From NCBI RefSeq assembly GCF_003931915.1, contig NZ_RSAA01000020.1, forward strand, positions 248,001 to 312,000: DNA of 64,000 nt, read 5' to 3'. Numbering within the stretch: the first letter of the stretch is position 1; each line of letters opens with the position of its first letter. This DNA is from Saccharopolyspora rhizosphaerae. Lineage in GTDB: Bacteria; Actinomycetota; Actinomycetes; Mycobacteriales; Pseudonocardiaceae. Shown here in pieces: positions 29,223-37,552 of this stretch. A program made the translations under genes and the position numbers. Under the pieces are notes generated by a model. That model was not told the origin of the DNA. It saw only the letters and a program-made list of their open reading frames with translations, and did not search any database.

Positions 29223-30224
29223 ATGATGAAGAGAACACGGTTCGCACTCCTGCCGGTGCTCATCGCCGTCGTGACAGCGTTGGGGCTGATCGCTCCCGCG
29301 AGCGCAGCGCGCGAGGTCGATCCGCGGCCGAGCACTGAAGAGCTCGCGCGGAAGCTGTTCGACCTGCAGCTCCGCAGCCGCGGCGAAGTCCGCGTGAAGC
29401 CGATCGGCGCCAGCAACCAGGGACGTCCGGTGTGGAGCGCTCGCGTCGGGCACGGCCCGACGCGCCTGCTCTACGTCACGCAGCAGCACGGCGACGAACC
29501 GCTGGGAACCCCTGCGGCCGTGGAATTCCTGCGCGAGGTCGGTGTCGGCAACGACCCGCACCAGCGCTGGCTGCGCGACCAGGTGACGGTCGACGTCGTC
29601 GTGCGCGCCAACCCCGACGGGCACGAGCACGACTGGCGCTACAACTACGACCCGGACGCCGAGCCGGAATTCGGTGAAGCGGGCAAGGGTTACGACATCA
29701 ACCGCTACCACGACCCGGCGGTGGCGCCGGAGGACAACCCAGCGACCGAAGCGGGCCTGATCCAGCGGCACCACGCCGACTTCCAGCCCCAGGTCTCGGT
29801 CGACTACCACATGCAGGGCCGCTACGTCGGCGACGACGGACGGGAGATCACCGCGTCGCTGATGTGGCCGACGCACCCGGACGTGGCAGAGGGACCGCTG
29901 AACCTGGCCAAGCAGGTCTCCGTCGTCGCGCGGACGGCGATGGACGAGGGCGGCGCCAACGTCTCCCAGTACCCGGGAGGCGACTACCAGGGCATCGCCC
30001 GCAACGCCTACGGCCTGCTCGGCGGCGGCAGCGTGCTCATCGAGCTCAGCGACATGGGCGCCGAGCACGAGCAGTTCCAGATCTCCTCGGCCCTGGCTTC
30101 CATGCACGCGATCGCCAACGCCGCGGCCGACGGCTCCGTGAACGACGTCGACCCGGCCGAGGCCGACGCGATCCCGCCGCGAGGCGAACCCATCACCGCG
30201 GTGAACGCCCGTACGGGCGACTGA
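29223..30224 (+). CDS. Secreted M14-family zinc carboxypeptidase-like protein
   Basis: A 333-residue exported metallopeptidase. The signal peptide MMKRTRFALLPVLIAVVTAL ends near APASAA (cleavage about residue 29). The zinc ligands are His and Glu in QQHGDEPLG and His in SVDYHMQGR, and the probable catalytic Glu is in VLIELSDMG. ATG at 29223 (or 29226) is chosen because the signal peptide begins there; a longer frame is open upstream into the acetyltransferase. Monocistronic. Related secreted proteins act on peptides or cell-wall peptides; the true substrate is unknown. Confidence 0.9.
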   Translation: MMKRTRFALLPVLIAVVTALGLIAPASAAREVDPRPSTEELARKLFDLQLRSRGEVRVKPIGASNQGRPVWSARVGHGPTRLLYVTQQHGDEPLGTPAAVEFLREVGVGNDPHQRWLRDQVTVDVVVRANPDGHEHDWRYNYDPDAEPEFGEAGKGYDINRYHDPAVAPEDNPATEAGLIQRHHADFQPQVSVDYHMQGRYVGDDGREITASLMWPTHPDVAEGPLNLAKQVSVVARTAMDEGGANVSQYPGGDYQGIARNAYGLLGGGSVLIELSDMGAEHEQFQISSALASMHAIANAAADGSVNDVDPAEADAIPPRGEPITAVNARTGD

Positions 30225-30225
30225 G

Positions 30226-30247
30226 CGACATTTCGCGCGAGATGTCG
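30226..30247. repeat. Dispersed palindrome, GACATTTCGCGCGA subtype
   Basis: CGACATTTCGC at 30226-30236 faces GCGAGATGTCG at 30237-30247 with one mismatch. It starts right after the M14 gene stop and may also serve as its terminator. Confidence 0.75.
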
Positions 30248-30258
30248 TTCGTCCGGGC

Positions 30259-30282
30259 AACGACATTTCGCGCGAAGTCGTT
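30259..30282. repeat. Dispersed palindrome, GACATTTCGCGCGA subtype (second)
   Basis: AACGAC-ATTTCGCGCGAA-GTCGTT at 30259-30282, 11 bases after the previous copy, forms a stem of AACGAC with GTCGTT around a TTCGCGCGAA core. Confidence 0.75.
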
Positions 30283-30350
30283 CTCCGCCCCCGGCACAGT
30301 GCGAGGGGTGGAGGGACGCGGGCGTTTTCCGCCTCGAGGCGGTTCGCCGC

Positions 30351-30540
30351 GGCAGCCGCTGTTCCCGGTGTGGGGGCTCAGCCCGGACCGAAACGGGTTC
30401 TGAGGCTGCGTGCTGCGTCACCCCGGCGAGGGAGGGGCGACATTTCGCGCGGAATGTCCGCCACCCCCGCTCTGGTGACGTTCGTGGCACGAGCACGCCG
30501 CGACAGCCGTTCGAGGAGCGGCGCACGGATGTCCTCCTCC
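30351..30540 (+). repeat. Dispersed intergenic element, copy 3 (interrupted)
   Basis: GCCGCGGCAGCCGCTG then GGTGTGGGGGCTCAGCC match the start of copy 1 on its minus strand. After about 100 unrelated bases that include a palindrome at 30438, GTTCGTGGC-ACGAGCACGCCG and TCGAGGAGCGGCGCACGGA match its later part. Confidence 0.6.
30438..30460. repeat. Dispersed palindrome inside copy 3 of the longer element
   Basis: CGACATTTCGCGCGGAATGTCCG at 30438-30460 in two arms: CGACATTTCGCGC and GGAATGTCCG, slightly degenerate. Confidence 0.65.
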
Positions 30541-30581
30541 CCTGCGGGGGTTGCCTCCCGCACCGCCACGCGCAGCGATCC

Positions 30582-31547
30582 CTAGCCTTCCAGGAGCCGG
30601 CGCAGCCAGGTGGTGCGGGCTTCGGCGGCGGACTTGCTGAGCTGCGCTTCGGGGAACATCCGGAAGCCGTGGAACCCGCCCGGCCAGACGTGCAGCTCGC
30701 AGACCCCGCCGGCCTGCCAGATGCGGGTGGCGTAGTCGACGTTCTCGTCGCGGAAGGTCTCCGCCGAGCCGACGTCGATGAACGTCGGCGGCAAGCCGGA
30801 GAGGTCCTCCGCGCGGGCCGGAGCCGCGTAGGGCGAGACGTCCTCGCCACCGCGGGCGTCACCCAGCAGCGCCGTCCACCCGACCTCGTTGGCCTGCTGG
30901 TCCCAGATCCCCCGGCCACGCATCTGGCGCGCCGACGGGGTGTCGTTGCGGTCGTCGAGCATCGGGCACTGCAGCAGCTGGCCGATGAGCTTCGGACCGT
31001 CGAAGTCGCGGCACATCAGCGCGACCGCGGCGGCCAGACCACCTCCCGCGCTGCCCCCGGTGATCACGACGCGCGCCGGGTCGAGGCCGTGCTCCGCGCC
31101 GTGCTCGGCGACCCAGCGCAGCCCGGCGTAGCAGTCCTGGACGGGCGCGGGGTGCGGGTTCTCCGGAGCGAGCCGGTAGTCCACCGACACGATGGCGCAT
31201 CCCAGGTCACGGCCCCATTCCGAGCCCATGACGTCGAGCGCCTGCCGGTGGTCGCCCATGATCATCCCGCCGCCGTGGATCGAGTAGATCACCGGCAACG
31301 CCTCGGTGAGCTCGGCCGGGCGCACGATCACCAGCGGCACCTCGGGCGCGTCCTGCGGGCCGGGCACCGCGCGGTGCTCGACGGTGAAGCCCGCGGCCGC
31401 CAGCTGCTCATCGGTGGTGAACTGCCGCGACATCTCGCGCAGCCCCGGGATCTCCTCCCTCGTGAAGCCCATGCCCGTGCTGGGCATGGTCCGCAGGAAA
31501 GCCTCCAGCTCCGGGTCGAAGGGAACCGGTGGCAGAACCTCGCGCAT
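30582..31547 (-). CDS. Alpha/beta hydrolase, hormone-sensitive-lipase-like esterase
   Basis: A 321-residue esterase. HGGGMIMG forms the oxyanion hole near residue 90, ITGGSAGGGLAAAVAL holds the nucleophile Ser near 168 (GxSxG), Asp is expected in FIDVGSAETFRDE, and His in GGFHGFRMF. An N-terminal cap follows the first 70 residues. ATG 31547 has GAGGAGA upstream. It is oriented with the MFS gene 31624-33081, 76 bases behind it, and may share its transcript. Probable substrates are acyl esters or lactones. Confidence 0.9.
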   Translation of the reverse strand: MREVLPPVPFDPELEAFLRTMPSTGMGFTREEIPGLREMSRQFTTDEQLAAAGFTVEHRAVPGPQDAPEVPLVIVRPAELTEALPVIYSIHGGGMIMGDHRQALDVMGSEWGRDLGCAIVSVDYRLAPENPHPAPVQDCYAGLRWVAEHGAEHGLDPARVVITGGSAGGGLAAAVALMCRDFDGPKLIGQLLQCPMLDDRNDTPSARQMRGRGIWDQQANEVGWTALLGDARGGEDVSPYAAPARAEDLSGLPPTFIDVGSAETFRDENVDYATRIWQAGGVCELHVWPGGFHGFRMFPEAQLSKSAAEARTTWLRRLLEG

Positions 31548-31623
31548 CGCACTCTCCTCGTTGCTCGCGGCGCGGTCGCCTGCACCGCACCGGGACCGAT
31601 CCAACCACCGGTCGCAACCGATT

Positions 31624-33081
31624 TCAGCGCACCGCCCGCGGTGCGACCAGAACGGCCTCGGCCGGCTCGTCCCGGCCGGGCAGAAACGCGGCGACGCCCA
31701 GCGCGACCAGCGCGGCCGCGCAGCCGATGCCCATGATCACCTGGAAGCCGGTCTCGGAGGGCAGGGTGGCCGGGCCGAAGTCGATGGTCAGCTGGGCCAG
31801 GACGGCCCCGGTCACGGCACTGGACACCGACGTGCCGATCGAGCGCATCAGCGTGTTGAGGCTGTTGGCGGCGGCGGTCTCCGACACCGGCACAGCCGCC
31901 ATGATCAACGCGGGCATCGCCCCGTAGGCCAGGCCGACACCGGCGCCGATGACGCTGGAGACGACGACCAGCTGCCACAGCTGCGACAGGAACACCACGC
32001 CGAGCCCGTACCCGGCCGCTACGACCACGGCCCCGATCATCAGCGTCACCTTCGGTCCCCGCGCGCGGGACGTGCGGGCCGACACCGGCGACATCGCCAT
32101 CATCACCAGACCGGAGGGCGCCAGCACGAGTCCCACGGCGAGCATGGTCTGCCCCAGGCCGTAGCCGGTGGCCGTGGGCAGCTGCAGGACCTGCGGGAAC
32201 ACCAGCGTCTGGGCGAACATGGCGAACCCGAACACGACCGAGGCGATGTTGGTCAGCAGCACCTGGCGCCGGGTGACGGTGCGCAGGTCCACCAGCGGCT
32301 CGGCGACGCGCAGCTCCCACCGGCTCCACAGGCCGAAGACCACGACGGACGCCGCGGCGAGCCCGAGGGTGGTCGCGCTCCCCCAGCCCCACGTCGCGCC
32401 CTTGGACACCACCAGCAGCAGGCAGAGCAGCCCGGCGGAGAGCCCCAGAGCGCCGACCGGGTCGAAGCGACCGCCGGAGCGCACCGCAGATTCGGGCACG
32501 CACAGCACCACGAGCACGGCGGCGAGCGCGCCGAGCGCCGCCGAGGTCCAGAACAGCACGTGCCAGTCGGTGCGTTCGGCCAGGAACGCGGCCGCCGGGA
32601 GCCCCAGCGCGCCGCCCACGCCGAGCGAGGCGCTCATCAGCGACGTCCCCGAACCGAGCCGCTCGGCGGGCAGCTCGTCGCGCATGATGCTGATGCCCAG
32701 CGCGATGACGCCGGAGGACAGGCCTTGCATGGCGCGGCCGACCACGATCAGCAGCAGCGAGGAGCTCAGCCCGCAGACCGCTGAGCCGAGGATGAGCGTG
32801 GCGAGGCTGATCAGCAGCATCCGCCGCTTGCCGTACATGTCTCCGAGGCGCCCGACGACCGGGGTGGCCACGGCGCCCGCCAGCAGCGTCGCGGTCACCG
32901 CCCAAGCGGTGTCGGCGGCGGGGGCGTGCAGCAGACCGGGCAGCATGGGCACCAGCGGCACCACCGTGGTATGGGTCATGGAGACCGCGATGCCGGCGAA
33001 GGCCAGCACGAGCACCACCGAGGTGGACCCCTGTTCCCCGTGAGCCGCGGGTTCCTCCACCCTGCCGGGAATCGCTCGCAT
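31624..33081 (-). CDS. MFS drug-exporter-like transporter (DHA2 type)
   Basis: A 485-residue transporter with about 14 hydrophobic helices. VVGRLGDMYGKRRMLL is the loop 2-3 motif and LPMLPGLL-like helices open the protein; TLMRSIGTSVSSAVTGAVL lies in the late helices. The family exports toxic compounds with proton exchange. ATG 33081 has GAGGAGG about ten bases upstream; an earlier in-frame start at 33123 adds only unconserved residues. An AT-rich AGTCAGTTGACT repeat lies 51 bases upstream. Co-oriented with the esterase gene. Confidence 0.88.
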   Translation of the reverse strand: MRAIPGRVEEPAAHGEQGSTSVVLVLAFAGIAVSMTHTTVVPLVPMLPGLLHAPAADTAWAVTATLLAGAVATPVVGRLGDMYGKRRMLLISLATLILGSAVCGLSSSLLLIVVGRAMQGLSSGVIALGISIMRDELPAERLGSGTSLMSASLGVGGALGLPAAAFLAERTDWHVLFWTSAALGALAAVLVVLCVPESAVRSGGRFDPVGALGLSAGLLCLLLVVSKGATWGWGSATTLGLAAASVVVFGLWSRWELRVAEPLVDLRTVTRRQVLLTNIASVVFGFAMFAQTLVFPQVLQLPTATGYGLGQTMLAVGLVLAPSGLVMMAMSPVSARTSRARGPKVTLMIGAVVVAAGYGLGVVFLSQLWQLVVVSSVIGAGVGLAYGAMPALIMAAVPVSETAAANSLNTLMRSIGTSVSSAVTGAVLAQLTIDFGPATLPSETGFQVIMGIGCAAALVALGVAAFLPGRDEPAEAVLVAPRAVR

Positions 33082-33131
33082 GCTCGGGGAGCCCCTCCTC
33101 GTGTCCGCAGATGTCCCGGACACCCTATTTC

Positions 33132-33143
33132 AGTCAGTTGACT
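33132..33143. promoter_or_regulatory. Operator-like repeat upstream of the MFS exporter
   Basis: AGTCA-GT-TGACT is a perfect short inverted repeat in an AT-rich patch between the exporter gene (minus) and the P450-like remnant (plus). It could bind a MarR- or TetR-type repressor; no such gene is adjacent. Confidence 0.45.
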
Positions 33144-33203
33144 TAATCCAGTCGGCAGGGATAGTTTCGAGGTGGTACGAGCAAGATCACAGGGGAGGCC
33201 GGG

Positions 33204-33491
33204 ATGACCAGCACGCTGTCCTCGGCCAGTGGACGGGACGCTCCGGCGGGCCGCCTCTCCGAACCACTGCCGCACGCGTCACCTTCGAGCGCCTCCGACC
33301 CGAGGGCGCCGTCTGCGATGTGCAGGGGCGCAGCGGAGGTCATCCGGCCCGGAGGCGTGGCCATGCCCACGGACGTCGCCGACCGCACGACCCCTCGGCG
33401 TGCACCAGCGCCTCGGGGCAGGGAGCTGCCGTCGCGCTCGACGAGATCGCGTGCACGCCACCTGCGGCACCCCGGCCTCGGCACCTGGTGA
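33204..33491 (+). pseudogene. Probable cytochrome P450 remnant (internally deleted)
   Basis: An open frame starts M-T-S-T-L-S-S-A-S-G like a P450 N-terminus. In a neighbouring frame VTFERLRPEGAVCDV resembles the early P450 segment, and shortly after comes GVHQRLG then GQGAAVALDEI in two frames, resembling the haem loop GxHxCLGxxLA with Arg in place of Cys. The roughly 300 residues expected between them are absent. The ferredoxin directly downstream is of the type that serves P450s. The evidence is suggestive only. Confidence 0.4.
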
Positions 33492-33522
33492 TCCCGACAC
33501 CCACCACGGAGCGAGAACAACC

Positions 33523-33717
33523 ATGAAGATCACCATCGACCAGGACAAGTGCGTCGCGTCGGGCCAGTGCGTCATGGCCGCCGAGGACGTCTTCGACCAG
33601 CGGGACGAGGACGGCGTCGCCGTCCTGCTCACCGACTCGCCCAGTCCCGAACTGGCCGACGACGTCCAGCACGCCGCCGCGGTCTGCCCAGCCCAGGCCA
33701 TCACCGTCGAGGACTGA
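33523..33717 (+). CDS. Small 3Fe-4S-type ferredoxin (P450 partner type)
   Basis: A 64-residue acidic ferredoxin: MKITIDQDKCVASGQCVMAA at the start and AVCPAQAITVED at the end. Cysteines at 10, 16 and about 55 follow the C-x5-C...CP pattern, lacking the middle cysteine of 4Fe-4S proteins; this is typical of actinomycete ferredoxins that pass electrons to cytochromes P450. Starts at ATG 33523. The probable P450 remnant lies just upstream, so the ferredoxin may now be an orphan. Confidence 0.93.
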   Translation: MKITIDQDKCVASGQCVMAAEDVFDQRDEDGVAVLLTDSPSPELADDVQHAAAVCPAQAITVED

Positions 33718-33774
33718 GCTGATCAGGAGTCGCGTTCTCGGGGGGTGGCCACCACCCGGGAGAGGGCAACACAG

Positions 33775-33850
33775 CGGCTCAGCGGACTCCCCGCGCCGCT
33801 CCTGACCCACGCCGGTGCACGGCGTCGCGACCTCCTCGCCACGACACCGC
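33775..33850 (-). repeat. Dispersed intergenic element, copy 4
   Basis: GCGGACTCCCCGCGCCGCTCCT and CACGGCGTCGCGACC-TCCTCGCCACGA match plus-strand 19191-19252 (GTGGACTCCGTGCGCCGCTCCT and ACGCGGCGTCTCGGCG-TACTCGCCACGA). Confidence 0.6.
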
Positions 33851-33883
33851 CCGCGCACCCGCGGCGTTGGGTGCCGCCCGAGG

Positions 33884-33916
33884 CCCCGTTCGAATGTCGC
33901 GCGAAGTTCGACGGGG
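33884..33916. repeat. Dispersed palindrome, GAACTTCGCGCGAAGTTC subtype
   Basis: CCCCGTTCGAATGTCGC at 33884-33900 faces GCGAAGTTCGACGGGG at 33901-33916, imperfect by a few bases. The following GACGGGGAGACTTCGGGCG (33944 onward) parallels the sequence after the 15270 copy. Confidence 0.75.
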
Positions 33917-34095
33917 ATCGGGCGTCACCACTCGCGCGAGGTCTGACGGGGAGACTTCGGGCGTCGGAGTTCTCGCGAACTTCGAACCCACCGTGGCGGC
34001 GGCGCGGGGGCGGAACAGCGCCTCCGTCGTATGCTCCAGCACCACCGAGGAGACGATCCGCAGCGACCGTGGGAGGCGGCCGCTGCGGGCCCTCC

Positions 34096-35226
34096 TCAGC
34101 CCCAGACCTCTGCCGCGGTTTCGACGATGAGCCGGAGCTTGGCCATCTGGTCGTCGTAGGTGAGGGCGTTGCCCTCCACTGTGGACGAGAAGCCGCACTG
34201 CGGGGACAGGCAGAGCTGGTCGAGGTCGATGTGCTTGGTGGCTTCCTCGATCCGGCGCTTGAGGTCGTCCTTGCTCTCCAGCTCCCCGCGCTTGGTGGTG
34301 ACCAGACCGAGCACGACCCGCTTGCCCTTGGGGACGAAGCGCAACGGCTCGAACCCGCCGGAGCGGTGGTCGTCGAACTCCAGGAAGAAGCCGTCGACGT
34401 CGAGCTCGCCGAACAAGGCCTCGGCCACGAAGTCGTAGCCACCCTCCGCCACCCACGACGAGCGGTAGTTCCCGCGGCAGAGGTGGGTGGTGACGGCCAT
34501 GCCCTTCGGGCGGTCGGCCAGCGCGGCGTTGATCTGCTTGATGTAGCGCAGGTGCTGGTGCTCGGCGTCCTCGCCGCGCGCGGCGATGGCAGCGCGCTGC
34601 TTCTCGTCGTTGAGGTAGGCCAGGCTCGTGTCGTCGAGCTGCAGGTAGGTGCACCCGGCGTCGGCCAGGGCGCGGACCTCGGCGGCGTAGGCGGCGGACA
34701 GGTCGCTCCAGAACTCCTCGACGTCCGGGTAGACCGACGGGTCCAGGGCCGTCTTGCCGCCGCGGTAGTGCACCATGCTCGGCGACGGGATGGTCAGCTT
34801 CGGCGTGACCCCTTCGGCGACCGAGGCGAGGTGGTTGAAGGCGTCGAGGAAGATCGGTTCCGACAGGCCGACCTTGCCCGCGATCTGCAGCGCGGCGGGC
34901 TGCCACTCGACCACGCCGTCCTCGTTCTGGAAGCGCACGGTCGTGGTCGCATCACCCTGCTTGATGCCGTCGAGCTGCAGGATGAAGTCCTGGTGCCAGT
35001 AGGCGCGGCGGAACTCCCCGTCGGTGGCCGACTGCAGCCCCACGTCCCGCTGCGCCTGGACGACGTCGCGGATCGCCTCGTCCTCAACAGCGCGCAGCTC
35101 GGCCGCGTCGATGCGGCCCTCGGCGTGGTCCTGCCTGGCTCGGTGCAGTCGCTGCGGGCGCAGCAGGCTGCCGACGTGGTCGGCGCGGAACGGGGGCTTG
35201 GCGTTGGACTTCTCCGGTCCCGTCAC
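34096..35226 (-). CDS. Short cobalamin-independent methionine synthase-like protein (MetE C-terminal domain type)
   Basis: A 376-residue single-barrel homologue of the catalytic half of MetE. FRADHVGSLLRP opens it, LQLDDTSLAYL carries acidic residues, and zinc ligands appear as His and Cys in THLCRGN and Cys in LSPQCGFSST. It lacks the N-terminal MetE barrel that helps bind polyglutamyl folate, so its methyl donor may differ. GTG 35226 is chosen because homology begins there; the frame is open further upstream. No riboswitch is visible, unlike metE at 15561. It may serve methionine salvage or an unrelated thiol methyl transfer. Confidence 0.88.
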   Translation of the reverse strand: MTGPEKSNAKPPFRADHVGSLLRPQRLHRARQDHAEGRIDAAELRAVEDEAIRDVVQAQRDVGLQSATDGEFRRAYWHQDFILQLDGIKQGDATTTVRFQNEDGVVEWQPAALQIAGKVGLSEPIFLDAFNHLASVAEGVTPKLTIPSPSMVHYRGGKTALDPSVYPDVEEFWSDLSAAYAAEVRALADAGCTYLQLDDTSLAYLNDEKQRAAIAARGEDAEHQHLRYIKQINAALADRPKGMAVTTHLCRGNYRSSWVAEGGYDFVAEALFGELDVDGFFLEFDDHRSGGFEPLRFVPKGKRVVLGLVTTKRGELESKDDLKRRIEEATKHIDLDQLCLSPQCGFSSTVEGNALTYDDQMAKLRLIVETAAEVWG

Positions 35227-35416
35227 GGTACTCCCACTCTCGATCGACTCGCCCGGCTCGGCCGGAGCGCTTGTCCGCAGACCACTCAAACACCGCGACC
35301 AGCCCGGATCGTCGGTGCGATGACCCACCGCTCCCCCGGTGGATGTCTGGCCCGCACCACGACAAATGTCCCGGCCGCCGCAGCGCGCGGAAGCGCCGTT
35401 CATCGGCGGTGCTCGG

Positions 35417-36994
35417 TCAGGCGAGCTGGAAGCCCTCGTAGCCGCGGGTGGCGACGTCGTCGCACAGGCGGGCGTAGTGCGCCAGCCCTCCGGCGTAGGG
35501 CATGAAGACCCGCGGCTTGCCGGGGACGTTGGCGCCGAGGTACCAGGAGCTCTCCGCCTGCGGGAGCAGTGTTCGTCCCGCCGCTTCCCGGACCTCGCGG
35601 GCCCAGTCGCGCTCGGCCTGATCGGTGGCCTCGACGCGGTGGAAACCGTGGTCCCGCAGATGCTTCAGGCAGTCGGCGATCCAGTCGACGTGCTGTTCGA
35701 TCGACGTCGGCATGTTGGTCAGCACCGACGGGCTGCCCGGCCCGGTGATGGTGAACAGGTTCGGGAAGCCGGCCACGGCCAGACCGAGGTAGCTGCGCGG
35801 CCCGTCCCGCCACTTCTCGGCGAGGGTGCCGTCGGTGCCGCGAACGTCGATGGCCAGCAGCGGCCCGGTCATCGCGTCGAACCCGGTGGCGAACACCAGC
35901 ACGTCCACCGGGTGTTCGTCCTCGGTCGTGCGCACTCCTTCCCGGGTGACCTCCACGATCGGCGACTTGCGGACGTCGACGAGGGTGACGTCGTCACGGT
36001 TGTAGGTCTCGAAGTACCCGGTGTCGATCGGCGGGCGCTTGGCGGCGAACGGGTGGTCGTGCGGCAGCAGCCGCTCGGCGACCTCGGGATCGCGCACGGT
36101 CTCCCGGATCTTGTCGCGGATGAACTCCGCTGCCGTGTCGTTGGCCTCCCTGCTGGTCAGCAGGTCGTTGAAGGTCGCGCGGAAGCGCAGGCCGCCTCGC
36201 TGCCACGCCTGCTCGTAGACCTCCCGCCGCTGCTCCGGCGAGGCGTCCACGGCGTTGCGGGACGAGACGTGGAACGGGTGCCCGTTGCCGGTTTCCCGTT
36301 GCAGCGCGCGGATCTCGGGGTACTGGGCGCGCACCCACGCCTGGAACTCCTCGTCCAGCGGCGCGTTGCGCGCCGGCACGCTGAAGTTCGGGGTGCGCTG
36401 GAAGACGGTCACGTGCGCCGCCTGCTCGGCGATGACCGGAATGGCCTGGATACCGGTCGACCCGGTCCCGATGACGCCGACGCGCTTGCCGGTGAAGTCC
36501 ACGCCTTCGTGCGGCCAGCGACCCGTGTGGTACCACTCGCCGCCGAAGTCCTCCAGCCCCGGCAGGTCCGGGACGTTCGCCGAGGACAAGCACCCCACGG
36601 CCGTGATCAGGTACCTCGCCCGCAGCTCGTCACCGCGCTCGGTGGTCACGGTCCAGGCGACGTCGTCGAAGACCGTCGAGGTCACGCGCGTGCTCAGCCG
36701 GATGTCGCGCCGCAGGTCGAACCGGTCGGCGACGTGCTCGAGGTAGGCAAGGATCTCGGGCTGGGCCGGGTAGCGCTCGCTCCAGCGCCACTCCTGCTGC
36801 AGGTCCTCGTCGAAGGAGTAGGAGTAGTAGTAGCTCTCGGAGTCGCAGCGGGCACCGGGGTACCGGTTCCAGTACCAGGTCCCACCAACCCCGTCCCCGG
36901 CTTCGAGCACCACGGCCGACATGCCCAGGCCTCGCAAGCGGTGCAGCGCGTAGAGCCCGGAGAACCCCGCGCCGATGATGACCGCGTCCCGCAC
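35417..36994 (-). CDS. Flavin-dependent Baeyer-Villiger monooxygenase (type I)
   Basis: A 525-residue FAD/NADPH enzyme. GAGFSGLYAL binds FAD at the N-terminus, GVIGTGSTGIQ binds NADPH near residue 180, and the fingerprint FxGxxxHxxxW-P is present as FGGEWYHTGRWPH. The segment GTWYWNRYPGARCDSES is typical of cyclohexanone monooxygenase relatives. It inserts oxygen next to a ketone to give an ester or lactone. The start is GTG 36994 with GAGGAGG upstream. The MaoC and MFS genes lie upstream in the same orientation, suggesting a small degradation unit. Confidence 0.94.
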   Translation of the reverse strand: MRDAVIIGAGFSGLYALHRLRGLGMSAVVLEAGDGVGGTWYWNRYPGARCDSESYYYSYSFDEDLQQEWRWSERYPAQPEILAYLEHVADRFDLRRDIRLSTRVTSTVFDDVAWTVTTERGDELRARYLITAVGCLSSANVPDLPGLEDFGGEWYHTGRWPHEGVDFTGKRVGVIGTGSTGIQAIPVIAEQAAHVTVFQRTPNFSVPARNAPLDEEFQAWVRAQYPEIRALQRETGNGHPFHVSSRNAVDASPEQRREVYEQAWQRGGLRFRATFNDLLTSREANDTAAEFIRDKIRETVRDPEVAERLLPHDHPFAAKRPPIDTGYFETYNRDDVTLVDVRKSPIVEVTREGVRTTEDEHPVDVLVFATGFDAMTGPLLAIDVRGTDGTLAEKWRDGPRSYLGLAVAGFPNLFTITGPGSPSVLTNMPTSIEQHVDWIADCLKHLRDHGFHRVEATDQAERDWAREVREAAGRTLLPQAESSWYLGANVPGKPRVFMPYAGGLAHYARLCDDVATRGYEGFQLA

Positions 36995-37051
36995 ACGACC
37001 TCCTCAGAAAACGCCTGCTGCGCAGGCCTTGTGGCCGATCCGGGAGCGACG

Positions 37052-37489
37052 CTAATCGCTCGGGCGGGACAAGGCCATGGTGTAGCAGACGGCCGTGCCC
37101 TCCAGCACCGTCGTGCCGTCGTCGCGGGTGACGGTGGTGGTGAGCTTGGTGATGGGCTTGTCGTCGCGGACCTCGTCGACGCGCACCCACCCGGTGAGGG
37201 TGTCGCCGGGCCGCGCGGGAGCGGTGAAGTTCCAGTTCACGTTGAGGAACACCGTGCCCGGGCCGGGAAGCTTCTCGGCCACCACCGCGTTGAGCACCGC
37301 GCTGGTGACACCGCCTTGCACGACGATCTCCCCGAACTGGGAGGCCTCGGCCGCCTCGGCGTCGTAGTGCAGCGGATTGCGGTCACCGCTGATCTGGGTG
37401 AACAGCCGGATGTCGGTCGGCCCGATGGTGCGGGACATCTCCGCGGTGTTACCGACCTGGGGTTTGCCCTGGGGCCACGGGTCGCTCAT
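37052..37489 (-). CDS. MaoC-like hot-dog hydratase/dehydratase
   Basis: A 145-residue single hot-dog protein. The hydratase motif ISGDRNPLHYDAEAA near residue 38 contains the catalytic Asp and His of (R)-specific enoyl-CoA hydratases. ATG 37489 has GGAGGC upstream. It lies between the Baeyer-Villiger monooxygenase and an MFS gene, all on the minus strand; it probably hydrates an enoyl-CoA in a ketone or fatty-acid breakdown path. Confidence 0.9.
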   Translation of the reverse strand: MSDPWPQGKPQVGNTAEMSRTIGPTDIRLFTQISGDRNPLHYDAEAAEASQFGEIVVQGGVTSAVLNAVVAEKLPGPGTVFLNVNWNFTAPARPGDTLTGWVRVDEVRDDKPITKLTTTVTRDDGTTVLEGTAVCYTMALSRPSD

Positions 37490-37552
37490 GCACGCCTCCG
37501 GATCGCTGCGAACTCCTCCCCGTGGGTACCAGCGCGAGCGGCGCGAATCCAC

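Larger units (their letters stand above)
30225..30581. other. Repeat-rich non-coding gap
   Basis: No gene is supported. It holds three palindromes of the TTCGCGCGAA family and copy 3 of the longer dispersed element (30351-30540), into which the third palindrome appears to be inserted. Confidence 0.6.
33718..34095. other. Non-coding gap with dispersed repeats
   Basis: No gene is supported. It holds copy 4 of the longer dispersed element at about 33775-33850, the palindrome at 33884-33916, a TCGCGCGA core at 33932, and the related TTCTCGCGAACTTCGAA at 33970-33986. Confidence 0.6.
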
